Assembly (NCBI RefSeq): GCF_002860255.1
Contig: NZ_PGVE01000015.1
Coordinates: 1 to 64,000 of the forward strand
Reading direction: 5' to 3'
DNA: 64,000 nt
DNA from: Neobacillus cucumis
GTDB lineage: Bacteria > Bacillota > Bacilli > Bacillales > Cytobacillaceae
Shown here: one piece after another, positions 54,315 through 63,225 of the stretch
Layout: the number at the start of each line of letters is the position of its first letter
Position numbering within the stretch: position 1 is the stretch's first letter
Program-made: the position numbers and the translations under genes
Notes under the pieces: model-generated
Database searches by the model: none
The model's input: only the letters and a program-made list of their open reading frames with translations
What the model was told of the DNA's origin: nothing

Positions 54315-55586
54315 ATGGAGAGGAAAAGAAATTGGGCAGGTAATTTTCAATATAGCACGACAAACTGGCATGAACCTGAATCTGTTGAAGAAGTTCAACA
54401 ATTAGTTTCAAGGTTAACAAAGCTACGTGTGATCGGAACACGTCACTCGTTTAATAGCATCGCAGATTCGGATGAGAATATAGTATCCTTGCAAAAGCTC
54501 AACAAGGTCTTATCCATTGATCGAGAAAAGAAAACTGTAACCGTGGAAGCCGGAATCAAGTATGGCGACCTTTGTCATGTGCTTCAGCAACATGGCTATG
54601 CCTTACATAACCTTGCTTCCCTTCCGCACATTTCAATTGCTGGTGCTTGTGCAACAGCAACACATGGTTCAGGTAATGGCAATCAAAATTTAGCTGCAGC
54701 AGTACGTGCTATGGAGGTTGTCACCGCGGATGGAAGTCTTGTAACGTTTTCAAAGGAAAAATCGGAAGAGGAATTACATGGCGCGGTTGTGGGACTAGGT
54801 GGATTCGGTGTCGTCACAAAGCTAACCCTAGATGTCCATCCAAGTCATCAAATGAGGCAGGATGTTTACGAGAATCTTGCGTTTGCACAACTAGAACATG
54901 ATTTCGATACCATTTATTCCAGTGCCTATAGCGTTAGTCTGTTTACGAATTGGCAGGACGAAACGTTTAATCAGGTGTGGCTGAAGAGCAAACTGACGGA
55001 TGAACAGACCTTTTCGTTAGGAGAGGACTTTTATGGAGCAAAAGCGGCCAAAGAAAATCTCCATCCCGTACCCGGGGTTGGAGCAGAGAATTGTACAGCA
55101 CAGCTAGGTGTGCCAGGGGATTGGTTTGATCGCATGCCACACTTCCGGATGGATTTTACCCCAAGTAAAGGCCAAGAGCTGCAAAGTGAATATATTATGG
55201 CCCGGGAGCATGCCTATGATGCTCTTTGTGCGATTAGTGAAATCCGTGAACAAATCGCACCACATCTGCTTATATCCGAAGTGCGAACTATTGCGCAGGA
55301 CGAGCTTTGGATGAGCCCATCCTATAAGCAAGATTCGGTTGCTTTTCACTTTACGTGGCAGGATAAATGGGCGGAAGTTCAGCAGGTGCTGCCACTTATC
55401 GAAGCCCAGCTTGAACCTTTTCAAGCAAAGCCGCATTGGGGAAAACTATTTACTACCTCGCCTGCGAAAATACAATCACTTTATGAAAAGATGCCTGCAT
55501 TTCAGCAGCTGCTTATGAAGTATGATTTGAATGGAAAGTTTCGCAATGCTTTTTTGAATAAATATATATTTAATGTGACAGAGTAA
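54315..55586 (+). CDS. FAD-linked alditol oxidase / aldonolactone oxidase-like protein
   Basis: It is 423 aa. The FAD-binding domain (about 10-180) has RVIGTRHSFNSIAD, where His44 is the expected covalent flavin attachment, and the pyrophosphate motif SIAGACATATHGSG. The C-terminal D-arabinono-1,4-lactone oxidase domain includes LLISEVRTIAQDELWMSPSY and the late KPHWGKLF. Length and motifs resemble bacterial alditol (xylitol/sorbitol) oxidases. GGAG lies eight bases before the ATG. It is a single gene, divergent from the malic enzyme gene. Substrate unproven; a link to sorbitol is only suggestive. Confidence 0.86.
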   Translation: MERKRNWAGNFQYSTTNWHEPESVEEVQQLVSRLTKLRVIGTRHSFNSIADSDENIVSLQKLNKVLSIDREKKTVTVEAGIKYGDLCHVLQQHGYALHNLASLPHISIAGACATATHGSGNGNQNLAAAVRAMEVVTADGSLVTFSKEKSEEELHGAVVGLGGFGVVTKLTLDVHPSHQMRQDVYENLAFAQLEHDFDTIYSSAYSVSLFTNWQDETFNQVWLKSKLTDEQTFSLGEDFYGAKAAKENLHPVPGVGAENCTAQLGVPGDWFDRMPHFRMDFTPSKGQELQSEYIMAREHAYDALCAISEIREQIAPHLLISEVRTIAQDELWMSPSYKQDSVAFHFTWQDKWAEVQQVLPLIEAQLEPFQAKPHWGKLFTTSPAKIQSLYEKMPAFQQLLMKYDLNGKFRNAFLNKYIFNVTE

Positions 55587-55636
55587 TTTGTAATGTAAAA
55601 TAGATTACTCTTGCTAGAATGCGCGTATAAGTAATA

Positions 55637-55663
55637 AGGAATGGCCCAAAGGGGCAATTCCTT
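55637..55663 (+). terminator. Terminator of the alditol-oxidase-like gene
   Basis: The stem AAGGAATGGCCC with GGGGCAATTCCTT is followed by TTTG on the plus strand. The remaining bases to 56029 contain one C5/G6 hairpin (about 55730-55750) and AT-rich sequence with no gene I can support. Confidence 0.85.
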
Positions 55664-56029
55664 TTGTTTAAACCTTATTTCGTTTTGGCTATGAGCACGT
55701 AAGAGTATTAATGACTATTGCCTCAAAATCCCCCTATATATCAAGGGGGGTGAGGTATTACATCCTGCCGCCCATTCATTTTTATATAAAATAGAAAAAA
55801 ATAGTGTATTAAAAAAGCCTTTAAATCAACATTTATAGGAGATTTAACTTAAATATTTTAAATATGATATAAAACATCGGAGGACAAATAGGAGGACACC
55901 AGCTATTACTTCTTACCTGGAAGGCATGGAATCTTTTGAAGCGACACCTAAGTAACACAACGTGAATTCAACTATGTTAAAAAAATGGGTAGCTAAATAT
56001 AGAAAACATGTTTTAGCTTATGTGCACAA

Positions 56030-56061
56030 AAGAGGTGACGAACGAATTCGCCACCCCTTTC
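56030..56061 (-). terminator. Terminator of the nine-gene catabolic operon
   Basis: The stem AAAGGGGTGGCGAA with TTCGTCACCTCTTTT (minus strand) directly follows the last VOC gene. Confidence 0.75.
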
Positions 56062-56062
56062 A

Positions 56063-56524
56063 TTATTTATACTGCTCTTTTACCTCAACTAAAACTCCAA
56101 GCGCTTTTGATGTGTCAAAATATTCATACGCCTCATAGCCCTTTTCGTGTTTAAAAAGTGAATCAAATCCTGTATTTTTCATAGTTTCTTCGTCATCTTC
56201 TAAAGGTCCGTCTGACAACAAACAAATGGAGCAAATTGACGTGCCATGTTCTTTTAACCAAGTTGCCCATGGGTCATTATTTCCTAGAGGCTGGATAATT
56301 TCAAACCAGAAATTATCGCTGAAAACACTTTCTACCTTCATTGGGGTATCAGTGATATCGGCACCTTTATACCTCATAAAAGGTGTTCTTACCTCTTTAT
56401 GCTCTGTATTTTGCTCTGCAGGCTCTTTCCCTGTTCCCAGCAAAGTTTTATATGCAGAAACTGTTTTTTCTAAATCGTCTGTTACGACTATAACCTTAAC
56501 TATATTCGTTGATGATAATGTCAT
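56063..56524 (-). CDS. VOC-superfamily protein, divergent metal site
   Basis: This 153-aa protein has two beta-alpha-beta-beta-beta modules of the vicinal oxygen chelate fold, related to the two VOC genes at the operon head. Compared with them it keeps Glu in FWFEIIQP and VLVEVKE, but the HHVAF strand is SICSICLLS and the N-terminal QVG position is VKV, so two usual metal ligands are gone. It may be a non-metal binding protein or use another site. It is last in the operon, 40 bp after the dehydrogenase gene; AGGGAG precedes the ATG. Confidence 0.78.
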   Translation of the reverse strand: MTLSSTNIVKVIVVTDDLEKTVSAYKTLLGTGKEPAEQNTEHKEVRTPFMRYKGADITDTPMKVESVFSDNFWFEIIQPLGNNDPWATWLKEHGTSICSICLLSDGPLEDDEETMKNTGFDSLFKHEKGYEAYEYFDTSKALGVLVEVKEQYK

Positions 56525-56564
56525 TATTTTTTCTCCCTTATATTATTTATTAATCACTATTTGT

Positions 56565-57308
56565 TTATCTATTGGTGAAACCGCCGTCAGCAATAATTTC
56601 AGCACCAGTCACATAAGAAGATTCATCGGACGCTAAGAACAATGCAACCGCCGCAATCTCGCTAGGCTTTCCAATATGCCCTATGGGAAGTTGCGAAACT
56701 ATATTGTTTCGTCGTTCCTCATCGCCGCCCACAAAATCTGTAAACGCCTGTGTTTCCGTTGGACCAGGGCTTATAGCATTTGCTCTAATACCCTTTTCTG
56801 CAAGCTCTCCTGTGAACGAGCGCGCCATAGACCTGACCGCTGCTTTCGCCGCATTATAGACAATGGCGTTTTTCCCACCCTGAAAACCTGCAATTGATGA
56901 TATGAGAACAATTGAAGATTTATTAGACATAAAAGGAATTAACTTCTGAACCGTGAAAAAAGCTGAAAAAACATTAAGGTTCATTGTCAAATGAAACTCC
57001 TCAGGTGTTATTTCTTGAATCGGGTTTTGTGGCCCGTTACCAACAACTGGTATCACCGCCTTTAATTTACGCCCTGTCCTTTTAACGGATTCCGTTATTT
57101 TTTCTAAATCTTTCACATCTGTCGCGTCAACTTCTAGAATGTCAACAACCTGACTGTTTCCCTCATATATTTTTTTTGCGGCTTCAACATTTCTCGTTGC
57201 CACAATCAAATCGGCACCTTCACTTATGAAACGTTCTGCGATTGCTCTGCCAATTCCATTCCCCGCACCCGTGACAACGCACAATTCTTTCTCCAATAAT
57301 TTACGCAT
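56565..57308 (-). CDS. Short-chain dehydrogenase of the catabolic operon
   Basis: It has the NAD(P) motif VVTGAGNGIGRAIAE, catalytic Ser in LISSIAGFQGG and YNAAKAAVRS, and the late SSYVTGAEIIADGG. I start at ATG 57306-57308, five bases after GGAGG; the longer frame from 57365 overlaps no ribosome site. The product is 247 aa. It likely oxidises or reduces a hydroxyl/keto group of the imported substrate. Specific reaction unknown. Confidence 0.86.
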   Translation of the reverse strand: MRKLLEKELCVVTGAGNGIGRAIAERFISEGADLIVATRNVEAAKKIYEGNSQVVDILEVDATDVKDLEKITESVKRTGRKLKAVIPVVGNGPQNPIQEITPEEFHLTMNLNVFSAFFTVQKLIPFMSNKSSIVLISSIAGFQGGKNAIVYNAAKAAVRSMARSFTGELAEKGIRANAISPGPTETQAFTDFVGGDEERRNNIVSQLPIGHIGKPSEIAAVALFLASDESSYVTGAEIIADGGFTNR

Positions 57309-57337
57309 AAAAACCTCCATTCCGCCGCTACCGCCTG

Positions 57338-57703
57338 TCAAACTTCTCTTTCGCCAAGCGACCAATTTTCAGCACTGTTTTCAACAACACAAACTAAAAT
57401 ATCATCGCGCCTGATTCCAATGTCAACAAGCCTCTTTGTTAGTTCTTTATATGTTTTTTTCTTTTGCTCAAGTGAAAACATATTAACCATTGTAATTCTA
57501 ATGATGATCAAATCGTGCCTATCGCGATTGTCATAAGTTGGCGAAAAAATAATCTCCCCTTCATCATGCGGTCTAAACACGTGGAAAAGATCGGTTGTAT
57601 CCATACCTAGACCTGCAACCAGCGAATTATGTATTGCATTTGATATTTCTTTTCCTTTATCCTCAAACACTGACCTTTTTAAGTCAACTTGAATCAACGG
57701 CAT
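57338..57703 (-). CDS. Tautomerase-family protein (4-oxalocrotonate tautomerase fold)
   Basis: This 121-aa protein starts MPLIQVDLKR, so Pro2 would become the N-terminal catalytic base after Met removal. The body (FSPTYDNRDRHDLIIIRITM and FSLEQKKKTYKELTKRLV) matches the longer YusQ-like tautomerases. It should catalyse a keto-enol shift. AAGGAG precedes the ATG. It is placed between the importer and the dehydrogenase gene. Confidence 0.82.
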   Translation of the reverse strand: MPLIQVDLKRSVFEDKGKEISNAIHNSLVAGLGMDTTDLFHVFRPHDEGEIIFSPTYDNRDRHDLIIIRITMVNMFSLEQKKKTYKELTKRLVDIGIRRDDILVCVVENSAENWSLGEREV

Positions 57704-57745
57704 AATGATCTCCTTCTTTTCACTATGATTCTGCTCTTGTTTCGA

Positions 57746-58534
57746 TTATTTTAGAGCTCCAGCACTCATGCCGTTTTCAAAATTTTTCTGCATGAACAAA
57801 TAAACAATAATCTCAGGAACTGCAGTGAGCACAGCTGCCGCTAATATCTTCGTCTGATCATTTGTAAACTCACCTTGGAAGTATTGTGGAAGCAGCGTTA
57901 CCGTCTGCATATCCGGGCTTTGTAAGAACAAAAGTGGCAGGAGATATGTGTTCCATGAGTGGATGAGTGTCAAAACAATAATTGAGGATGCAATTGGCTT
58001 TGTAAGCGGAAGGATGACATGCCAAAACATCGACAAAACACCCGCACCATCAATTCTTGCTGCCTCCATTAACTCATTAGGGATTCCACTGACAAAGTTT
58101 CTAGTAAGTAGAATAGTAAATGGCAGTTGCAATGCTGCGGTAGGTAAAATTACAGCCAAAAAGGTATTAAATAAATGCAACTTTTGGAATGTTACAAACA
58201 ATGGAGACAACAAAATTACTTCAGGTAAAGTTAAAGCAACAAGAATCAACCAAAAGTACACTTCTTTTCCAAATATGTGTAATTTTGAAAACCCAAAGCC
58301 AGCTGTCATACTGAATATATAAACCAATAAAATTACGCCAGCTGATATGATGAGTGAATTTCTAAAAAAGATTGGAACTACACCTGTGTCCCAAACCGCC
58401 TTATAATTTAAAAAACCTGTTCCACCGAGAGAGCCAAGGAACATTTGAACAAGTGGAATCACATATGGGATCGTTAATATCAGTAGAATGATTTGCAAAA
58501 TGACTTTACTTTTTAAACTTCTAATTTCAAACAT
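57746..58534 (-). CDS. Carbohydrate ABC transporter permease (MalG type)
   Basis: It is 262 aa with six helices; the ATPase-contact EAA loop is EAARIDGAGVLSMFWHVILP near 160-180, and the C-terminal MQKNFENGMSAGALK is typical of MalG-like CUT1 subunits. It begins 2 bp after the partner permease stops. The operon has no ATPase gene; in Bacillus a shared ATPase such as MsmX usually serves such importers. Confidence 0.92.
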   Translation of the reverse strand: MFEIRSLKSKVILQIILLILTIPYVIPLVQMFLGSLGGTGFLNYKAVWDTGVVPIFFRNSLIISAGVILLVYIFSMTAGFGFSKLHIFGKEVYFWLILVALTLPEVILLSPLFVTFQKLHLFNTFLAVILPTAALQLPFTILLTRNFVSGIPNELMEAARIDGAGVLSMFWHVILPLTKPIASSIIVLTLIHSWNTYLLPLLFLQSPDMQTVTLLPQYFQGEFTNDQTKILAAAVLTAVPEIIVYLFMQKNFENGMSAGALK

Positions 58535-58536
58535 TT

Positions 58537-59460
58537 TTATCTCTCATCTCCTTTATTACCCCTATTAACAAGTATTGCACCGCAGATTGCGAGTATAAGG
58601 AGCATTACTGATATGGCAGCTGCATAGCCAAGATTAGATTTCGTTATTCCCTGTGTATAAATATATGTGCCTAAAAATTCTGTTGCGTGATTTGGCCCAC
58701 CGGTTGTAATCAGATAAGGAATATCAAATGTTTTCAAAGCACCTATAATTCCAAGCATTCCAAGAGAAACTGTTGTGCCTTTGCAGTTTGGCAATACCAT
58801 GCTAAATAAAGTTCTAAAGTTTCCTGCTCCATCTAGGCGCGCCGCCTCAAGCATTTCTTTATCTATTTGGCTCATTGCCGCATAATATAGAATGAAACTC
58901 ATTCCTGTGAACTGCCAAATCGCAACAACCATGAGAACGAAAAGTGCCGAATTTGGTTTTGCCAACCAATCAACAGTTATGCCTAAATGAAGTGTGTCAA
59001 ATAGATTTTGCAGCATTCCCTGAGGCGAGAACAGCAATCTAAACACTGGCGCCATAGTCGCAGGTGCTAAGATTGTTGGTATAAAAATCAAGCACTTGTG
59101 CAATGTTGCAAGCTTTACTTTTGTATGCAAAATTGCGGCAAGTATAAAACCTAAAAAGTTTTGAATTAAAAATGTACTAATGAAAAAAACAATTGTGTTT
59201 TTTATAGCTTTCAAAAAAACCCAGTCAGAAAATGCATCAGTATAATTACTTATCCCCGCTTTTTCCTGAATTGGATCAAGCCCATTCCAATCTAGAGTAG
59301 ACAAATTGAATGTATAAAAGATTGAATAATAGATAAGCCCTACAACAAAAGCAAATGCTGGAAGAATCCAAGGAAGTCCGTTTATCTTCGTGGACCTCAA
59401 TGGTTTAATCTTTTTGATCTTTTTGATGTTTTCCACGTTTATAACTTTGGTGTTTTCCAT
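58537..59460 (-). CDS. Carbohydrate ABC transporter permease (MalF type)
   Basis: It is 307 aa with six helices and the EAA loop EAARLDGAGNFRTLFSMVLP. I start at ATG 59458-59460, ten bases after GAGGAG; the in-frame ATG at 59481 precedes the ribosome site. The Lys/Ile-rich head (KKIKKIKPLRS) is cytoplasmic. It pairs with the MalG-type subunit. Confidence 0.9.
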   Translation of the reverse strand: MENTKVINVENIKKIKKIKPLRSTKINGLPWILPAFAFVVGLIYYSIFYTFNLSTLDWNGLDPIQEKAGISNYTDAFSDWVFLKAIKNTIVFFISTFLIQNFLGFILAAILHTKVKLATLHKCLIFIPTILAPATMAPVFRLLFSPQGMLQNLFDTLHLGITVDWLAKPNSALFVLMVVAIWQFTGMSFILYYAAMSQIDKEMLEAARLDGAGNFRTLFSMVLPNCKGTTVSLGMLGIIGALKTFDIPYLITTGGPNHATEFLGTYIYTQGITKSNLGYAAAISVMLLILAICGAILVNRGNKGDER

Positions 59461-59532
59461 GTTTATACGTCTCCTCAACATTTAATGATAGGGGACACTA
59501 GAAAAAATAGCCCCCTATCAAACTATTATTCC

Positions 59533-60891
59533 TTATTTACTATTAGCTTGAGTCGTTGCAAGTTGAGCAGCACCATCTTTAGGGGTGATAGTTCCTCCTG
59601 CCACGCCAGCCAATACATCTGTCAATGCTTGGTTCATATCTGCATTTATTCCTCCAAAACGAGGGTTATCACCACTAGCCATTGCATTTTTAATAAATTC
59701 TTTGATTGGTTCGTTTTGTTTCTCAGGATTTACAAGTTTTACATTGTCCCAATTCGGAGTTACTGATTTTAGATTAGGAACAAGGTTTAAGGAATCTGCA
59801 ACCATCTGTTGACCACTTTGAGAGGTTGCAAGCCAAACAGCAAATGTAGTTGCAGCCTTCTTATTCTTTGATGTTGCAGACACTGCGTCTGCATAGTCTG
59901 TATCGCCAAACATAGATCCTGTATGTCCTGTTCCTGCAATGTCAGGGAAATAAATTGGAACCATTGTGAACGGCTCTTTTGTTGAAGCTGCAGACGCAAT
60001 ATTAGCCTTCATCGTATCAGGCAAAGCGTTCATTGTATACCAAGACCCCATCATAACCATGGCAGCCTTTTGAGACATAAATAAATTGTTTGCTTCTGGA
60101 TATTGTTTAATACCAAGAGCACCTTTTTGCATAATTCCGGCATCAAACAGCCCTTTCCATAGCGTTAATGCTTTAACAATGGAGCCATCAGTCCATTTAA
60201 CTTGACCTCTTGTTGCTTTTGTGAAAGTACCAGGGCTTACATTATCAGCGATTGCATGGAAAGTATCGATGTTAAATGCACCTTGACCTGCTCCCTGCAC
60301 AAAACCTTCGATACCATTTTGTCTAAAAACTTTACAAGCCTCTATCCACTCATCTAAATTTGTAGGAACTTTTACATTGTATTTATCAAAAAGATCTTTG
60401 TTAATCCACAGGTTTCCTGCATATACAGTTCCGACACCCAGTGCTTTCAACTTACCATTGATAGTCATAGTGGTGATTGATGACTTGTTGAGCTTGTCTT
60501 TATAATTAGCACCTAAAGCCTCTTTTACAGCAGGGGTCAAGTCAATTGCTTGCCCTCCATAAGTCTTAACTCCACCATTTCCTGAACCCGGTGAAACCTG
60601 AAAAGAATCAACACCCTGGCCATTTGCCAAAGCCGGTCTGAGAGCCGCGTTATAATTATCTATTGATGTTTGTTTCCACGTAACTTTGATGTCTGGATAT
60701 TTTTTGTTAAATTCCGCAATATATTTTTCGTTAACTGGGGAACCCGGCGTCCACCCCCACCAAACTACATTGCCTTTCGTTTTAGTTGAAGTATCTACTG
60801 TTGTCTTTTGAGTGCCACCACATCCTGCTAACATAGCTGTCATCATAACCATTGAAGCAACTAAGCCCACTGCAACTCTTCTTTTTTTCAT
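59533..60891 (-). CDS. Extracellular sugar-binding lipoprotein of the CUT1 importer
   Basis: I start at ATG 60889-60891, preceded by GAGAGGAG. The 452-aa product has a signal peptide with lipobox LAGC near residue 24, then a family 1 solute-binding domain (NVVWWGWTPGSPVNEKYIAEFNKKYPDI, KAAMVMMGSWY). This class binds oligosaccharides, glycosides or polyols. The ligand cannot be read from sequence. Confidence 0.9.
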   Translation of the reverse strand: MKKRRVAVGLVASMVMMTAMLAGCGGTQKTTVDTSTKTKGNVVWWGWTPGSPVNEKYIAEFNKKYPDIKVTWKQTSIDNYNAALRPALANGQGVDSFQVSPGSGNGGVKTYGGQAIDLTPAVKEALGANYKDKLNKSSITTMTINGKLKALGVGTVYAGNLWINKDLFDKYNVKVPTNLDEWIEACKVFRQNGIEGFVQGAGQGAFNIDTFHAIADNVSPGTFTKATRGQVKWTDGSIVKALTLWKGLFDAGIMQKGALGIKQYPEANNLFMSQKAAMVMMGSWYTMNALPDTMKANIASAASTKEPFTMVPIYFPDIAGTGHTGSMFGDTDYADAVSATSKNKKAATTFAVWLATSQSGQQMVADSLNLVPNLKSVTPNWDNVKLVNPEKQNEPIKEFIKNAMASGDNPRFGGINADMNQALTDVLAGVAGGTITPKDGAAQLATTQANSK

Positions 60892-60933
60892 TTTATTTTC
60901 TCCTCTCACTTGGTAACCTCGCAATATAACCGC

Positions 60934-61758
60934 TTACATTAGTGCCTTTATGTATGCGACACTATTTAAATATTCTTCATCTGTACTAAGATGCTCTATG
61001 ATAAACGGCATATTTTCATCAAAGGATAATCCTCTTTTGATCAGGTGCTTGATATTTATCCCACCGTTTCCAGCACTAGTTTCCCTAAAAAACAGCGTAT
61101 AATCGTCCTCCATCTTGACATCTTTCAGATGGCAACTTTTTATATGCTCACCTAGTTTCTCGAAGCATTCGCTTATAAATTCCTCATTAAAGAAATACCT
61201 TCTTGGTGTAGTTATCCAGTTAAAAATGTCCATATGAACAGCAAATCGATCTCTGTCCACAGATTCAAGCAACTGCAGATATTCATCCGGTCCAGTCGGG
61301 AACATCCATGGCATTGACTCGATTGTAAAATACGTGTTCTTAGGGTTTACCTCATCTATAATCTCCTGAATTGTCTTTACACCCAGTTCCCACGTTTCCT
61401 TTGTAAAATTATCTTTATAAGCACCATCCCAGCGAGAGCCTCTTGCACCTAAAATATTCACACAACAGCGAGAGCCTATCCTATCAGCAAGTTCAAGCTG
61501 CTCCACGGCGTACTTAATAGCCTTTACACGTTCATCTTCATTTAAATCCAATGTATTGCGCCAAACCCCAACCTCTGCTATCACAAGGTTGTTTTTTTTT
61601 GCTTCTTTAACATACTCGTCAATTAGCGCATCATCATTTTCGTAAGTGAGAGGGAAATTTACAGTTCCAAGTCCTAAGGTTTTATGTTTCATAGCCCATT
61701 CTTTTGGACTACTGTGATTTAATGATGAAGATGTCCCAAGTCTCATATTTAGTGTCAT
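60934..61758 (-). CDS. TIM-barrel sugar phosphate isomerase/epimerase
   Basis: This 274-aa AP_endonuc_2 (xylose-isomerase-like) barrel has candidate metal ligands in FTIESMPW, VHMDIFNW, KSCHLKD and FIIEHL, spaced as in the isomerase/epimerase family. It would move a carbonyl or epimerise a keto-sugar. The start is uncertain: the first ATG is very close to AAAGG and the ATG at codon 5 (61744-61746) is about 13 bases away. It lies between the VOC pair and the binding protein gene. Confidence 0.83.
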   Translation of the reverse strand: MTLNMRLGTSSSLNHSSPKEWAMKHKTLGLGTVNFPLTYENDDALIDEYVKEAKKNNLVIAEVGVWRNTLDLNEDERVKAIKYAVEQLELADRIGSRCCVNILGARGSRWDGAYKDNFTKETWELGVKTIQEIIDEVNPKNTYFTIESMPWMFPTGPDEYLQLLESVDRDRFAVHMDIFNWITTPRRYFFNEEFISECFEKLGEHIKSCHLKDVKMEDDYTLFFRETSAGNGGINIKHLIKRGLSFDENMPFIIEHLSTDEEYLNSVAYIKALM

Positions 61759-61786
61759 GCCTTTCTATTTATAACTAGTGTTAAAA

Positions 61787-62251
61787 TTACTTATTGTAAC
61801 TCTCGAGAAGCTCAACTAAACATTTTAGATCCGGAGCATCAAGATAATTATATTCGCCGCTGCCATCACCATAAACACCTCTTTGAACCAGCTTTAAACC
61901 AGCAGCTTCAGCATTTGCAACAGCAGTTTTTGAATCTTTAACTTGAAATGCAACGTGGTGAATGCCCTCGCCCTTCTCCTCAAGATAGTTTCTCCATGTT
62001 GAAGGTTCCTCGTTAGGCTGAATCAGTTCAAGCTGCAGTCCCGGACCAACGTCAAAGAAAGCCATCCAACAATATGCATTGGGAGCGGGTTCGCCTTTAA
62101 ACTCTGTTCCTGTAACCGTATAGTCACCAATAGGTTGCGTCTCTGGGATGTCAACACCTAAAAATTCAGCCCACTTTTTCTTTGTTTCCTCAACATCTTT
62201 AACGATAATTCCCACCTGTGCCAATAAATTCGTTCCTAGTACTCCTGACAT
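61787..62251 (-). CDS. VOC-family protein, copy 2 of tandem pair
   Basis: This 154-aa vicinal oxygen chelate protein is similar in layout to methylmalonyl-CoA epimerase. Likely metal ligands are Gln in LLAQVGIIV, Glu in LQLELIQP, His in GIHHVAFQV and Glu in CLVELLE. I start at MSGVLGTN (ATG 62249-62251), after GGAG with seven bases between. It differs from the copy at 62385-62849 by only about eight residues, and the flanks are also similar, so this is a recent duplication. Confidence 0.85.
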   Translation of the reverse strand: MSGVLGTNLLAQVGIIVKDVEETKKKWAEFLGVDIPETQPIGDYTVTGTEFKGEPAPNAYCWMAFFDVGPGLQLELIQPNEEPSTWRNYLEEKGEGIHHVAFQVKDSKTAVANAEAAGLKLVQRGVYGDGSGEYNYLDAPDLKCLVELLESYNK

Positions 62252-62384
62252 TTTATATCTCCTTTGCTCAATCAAATATTAAACTTCGTCCATATATCCA
62301 CCTGTTTTTAAAGGCTCTGGCCTCTCACAGGTAGTTTTCATTTTGTTTTAGTCTCTGCCTTTTTATTTATAGTTAGTGTTAATA

Positions 62385-62849
62385 TTACTTCTTGTAACTC
62401 TCGAGAAGTTCAATTACACATTTTAGATCCGAAGCATCGAGATAATTATATTCGCCGCCACCATCACCATAAACACCTCTTTGAACCAGCTTTAAACCAG
62501 CAGCTTCAGCATTTGCAACAGCAATCTTTGAATCATTAACTTGAAATGCAACGTGGTGAATGCCCTCGCCCTTCTCCTCAAGATAGTTCCTCCATGTTGA
62601 AGGTTCCTCGTTAGGCTGAATCAGTTCAAGCTGTAGTCCCGGACCAACGTCAAAGAAAGCCATCCAACAATATGCATTTGGAGCGGGTTCGCCTTTAAAC
62701 TCTGTTCCTGTAACCGTATAGTCACCAATAGGTTGCGTCTCTGGGATGTCAACACCTAAAAATTCAGCCCACTTTTTCTTTGTTTCCTCAACATCTTTAA
62801 CGATTAATCCAACCTGTGCCAATAAATTCGTTCCTAGTACTCCTGACAT
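62385..62849 (-). CDS. VOC-family protein, copy 1 of tandem pair
   Basis: This 154-aa near-twin of the next gene has the same candidate metal residues. It is the first gene of the nine-gene operon. I start at MSGVLGTN (ATG 62847-62849), after GGAG; a longer frame to 62882 includes the ribosome site. Changes from the twin cluster in the C-terminal half (for example DASDLKCVIELLESYKK against DAPDLKCLVELLESYNK). A keto-enol or epimerase role is inferred. Confidence 0.85.
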   Translation of the reverse strand: MSGVLGTNLLAQVGLIVKDVEETKKKWAEFLGVDIPETQPIGDYTVTGTEFKGEPAPNAYCWMAFFDVGPGLQLELIQPNEEPSTWRNYLEEKGEGIHHVAFQVNDSKIAVANAEAAGLKLVQRGVYGDGGGEYNYLDASDLKCVIELLESYKK

Positions 62850-63225
62850 TTTATATCTCCTTTCAAGACTTTGCTCAATCAAATATTAAACTTCAACTCC
62901 GAATCCAAGTTTACCTATTTTAAATATTCTAAGATTATTGCTCCTTTCTTATTAAACTTCTATATGCAGAATATTATCAATTTTACATACAATTTACTCT
63001 TTAAAAATTGTGAATTACCTGTGCATATTTTCTTATAATTATTTTTATTGCAAATACAATGTCCATAAAAAAACATTGATATTAAGGCATTTTGTCAATT
63101 TTGTATGCGATCCTTCCTTTAAGCATCTCAAATATTACTATTTGACATCTTAAATGATATAATCATATACAAAATTTCTCACATATACATAGACCCTTAT
63201 AGAACAGTAAAGGAGATTATCGATT
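62850..63225. other. Divergent control region between AraC gene and catabolic operon
   Basis: This gene-free stretch is strongly AT-rich. I see several AT-only -10-like hexamers but no -35/-10 pair I would defend, and no clear palindrome. Promoters for both directions must lie here, probably activator-dependent. Confidence 0.5.

Larger units (their letters stand above)
61769..62896. repeat. Tandem duplication of about 525 bp containing the VOC genes
   Basis: Bases 61769-62290 and about 62366-62896 are near identical, including upstream sequence TTTAATATTTGATTGAGCAAAG (minus strand, split here by a 10-base insertion in one copy) and downstream AGTGTTAA(A/T)ATTACTT. The 75 bp between the copies is unrelated and contains an ACCTGT/ACAGGT hairpin. 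Confidence 0.85.

Noticed and set aside
54220-54405. 61-codon frame overlapping the alditol-oxidase-like gene start
   Set aside because: It is out of frame with a well-supported gene whose ribosome site and start lie inside it.
55730-55752. Short hairpin CCCCCT...AGGGGGG in the 55586-56063 gap
   Set aside because: It has no T-run, no neighbouring start and no conserved partner, so I assign it no function.
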